Assembly: GCF_001544555.2 (NCBI RefSeq)
Contig: NZ_FCOK02000095.1
Coordinates: 1-34,472 of the forward strand
Reading direction: 5' to 3'
Origin: Caballeronia udeis
GTDB taxonomy: Bacteria > Pseudomonadota > Gammaproteobacteria > Burkholderiales > Burkholderiaceae
DNA: 34,472 nt
A program made the translations under genes and the position numbers. Under the pieces are notes generated by a model. That model worked only from the letters and a program-made list of their open reading frames with translations, had not been told where the DNA came from and ran no database searches. The stretch's first letter is position 1. Every line of letters starts with the position of its first letter. This document shows positions 34,005 through 34,472 of this stretch, one piece after another.

Positions 34005-34292
34005 ATGACGGAAATCGCCGTGGTCGCAACATTCGTCGCCAAGCCGGGACACGAAGACAAGCTGAAGGAAGCGCTGCAGGGTATCGTGGCGCCGACCCTC
34101 AAAGAACCCGGGGCGCTCCAGTACGACCTGCATCGCGACATCAAGGAGCCGCGCCGCTTTGTATTCTTTGAGCGCTGGCTGAGCGAGGCGGCGCTGGCGC
34201 AACACAATCAGACGCCGCACATCCGGGCGCTGGGCAAAACACTGCCGGACCTGATCGAACACGGCGAAATAAACGCAGTGGCGAAGCTCTGA
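34005..34292 (+). CDS. ABM-domain putative quinol monooxygenase
   Basis: This 95-residue protein of the antibiotic biosynthesis monooxygenase (ABM, ferredoxin-like dimer) family resembles YgiN. Typical words are VVATFVAKPGHEDKLKEALQ (6-25), EPGALQYDLHRDIKEPRRFV and FFERWLSEAALAQHNQTPHI, with the conserved H near 66-72. The start ATG 34005 fits the family N-terminus; a longer frame from 33930 does not. The substrate is unknown; family members range from quinol oxidation to simple stress proteins. It appears to be a single-gene unit, with the orphan terminator upstream. Confidence 0.88.
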   Translation: MTEIAVVATFVAKPGHEDKLKEALQGIVAPTLKEPGALQYDLHRDIKEPRRFVFFERWLSEAALAQHNQTPHIRALGKTLPDLIEHGEINAVAKL

Positions 34293-34472
34293 GTGGCTGA
34301 AATGGAGACGCGCGGACGTCGATGCGTTCGCGCGGCTCAGTGCTTCAGCACTTCAGGCTCGGTGCTTTATTGAGGTTTACTAAATCCATGACAACCGATT
34401 CTCTGCTGGCGCGTTATACGGTCATCACGCTGAAGGGAGACTCGATGGATGGCCAGGATGGATGACGCTACG

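Noticed and set aside
34388..34465. 25-codon ORF near the window end
   Set aside because: It is very short and has no recognisable product. The window ends just after, so it cannot be judged.

Overview
The window comes from a Burkholderiales genome, most like Paraburkholderia or Caballeronia. The support is high GC content, a pcaIJFBDC operon with an IclR regulator of the PcaR type, DUF3443/DUF2844 exported proteins, a BamC lipoprotein and several LysR genes. It divides into an accessory (plasmid- or island-like) half, about 1-16,200, and a chromosomal core half from a tRNA-Pro(GGG) gene at 16,200 onward.

Accessory half. An IS110-family transposase (287-1417) has a structured upstream non-coding region that may encode a guide RNA. 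After a gene-poor stretch come four 10-bp iterons (2365-2401) and a tight three-gene operon: a small DNA-binding-like protein, a ParA/StbB-like ATPase, and a coiled-coil protein with a C-terminal membrane anchor. This resembles the stbABC or traKLM stability/transfer modules. Next are two backbone genes on the minus strand, a DUF932 gene followed by a large parB-like gene. Each is split by a different RIT element (Recombinase In Trio: three overlapping tyrosine recombinase genes between inverted ends). RIT-1 (6011-9700, 86-bp inverted repeats with 82/86 identity) lies in parB. RIT-2 (about 11,060-14,901) lies in the DUF932 gene. Removing each element on paper restores an open frame: 759 codons for parB and 275 for DUF932. 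In both elements an extra palindrome related to the end motif sits just outside the RitC-side end. The island tail (15.2-16.15 kb) is mostly non-coding, holds one decayed small ORF, and ends in a tandem 12-bp repeat next to the tRNA terminator.

Core half. After the tRNA and a small membrane protein come three regulators on the minus strand (LysR, LysR, IclR/PcaR). They diverge from pcaI-pcaJ-pcaF-pcaB-pcaD-pcaC, the protocatechuate branch of the beta-ketoadipate pathway from carboxymuconate to succinyl-CoA plus acetyl-CoA. Two 15-bp GTTCG-type operator candidates lie in the divergent promoter region. Downstream is a YadA-like trimeric autotransporter gene broken by a one-base deletion near 27,640, followed by an OmpA-domain lipoprotein gene. 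A convergent DUF2844-DUF3443 pair, bamC with a strong terminator, a possible small RNA with two hairpins, and a small ABM-fold monooxygenase complete the window.

The most notable part is the pair of unrelated RIT elements in adjacent partition/backbone genes. RIT elements are a described class. The shared end architecture, the Cys/His modules in RitA-1 and the hairpin over its ribosome binding site look less explored.
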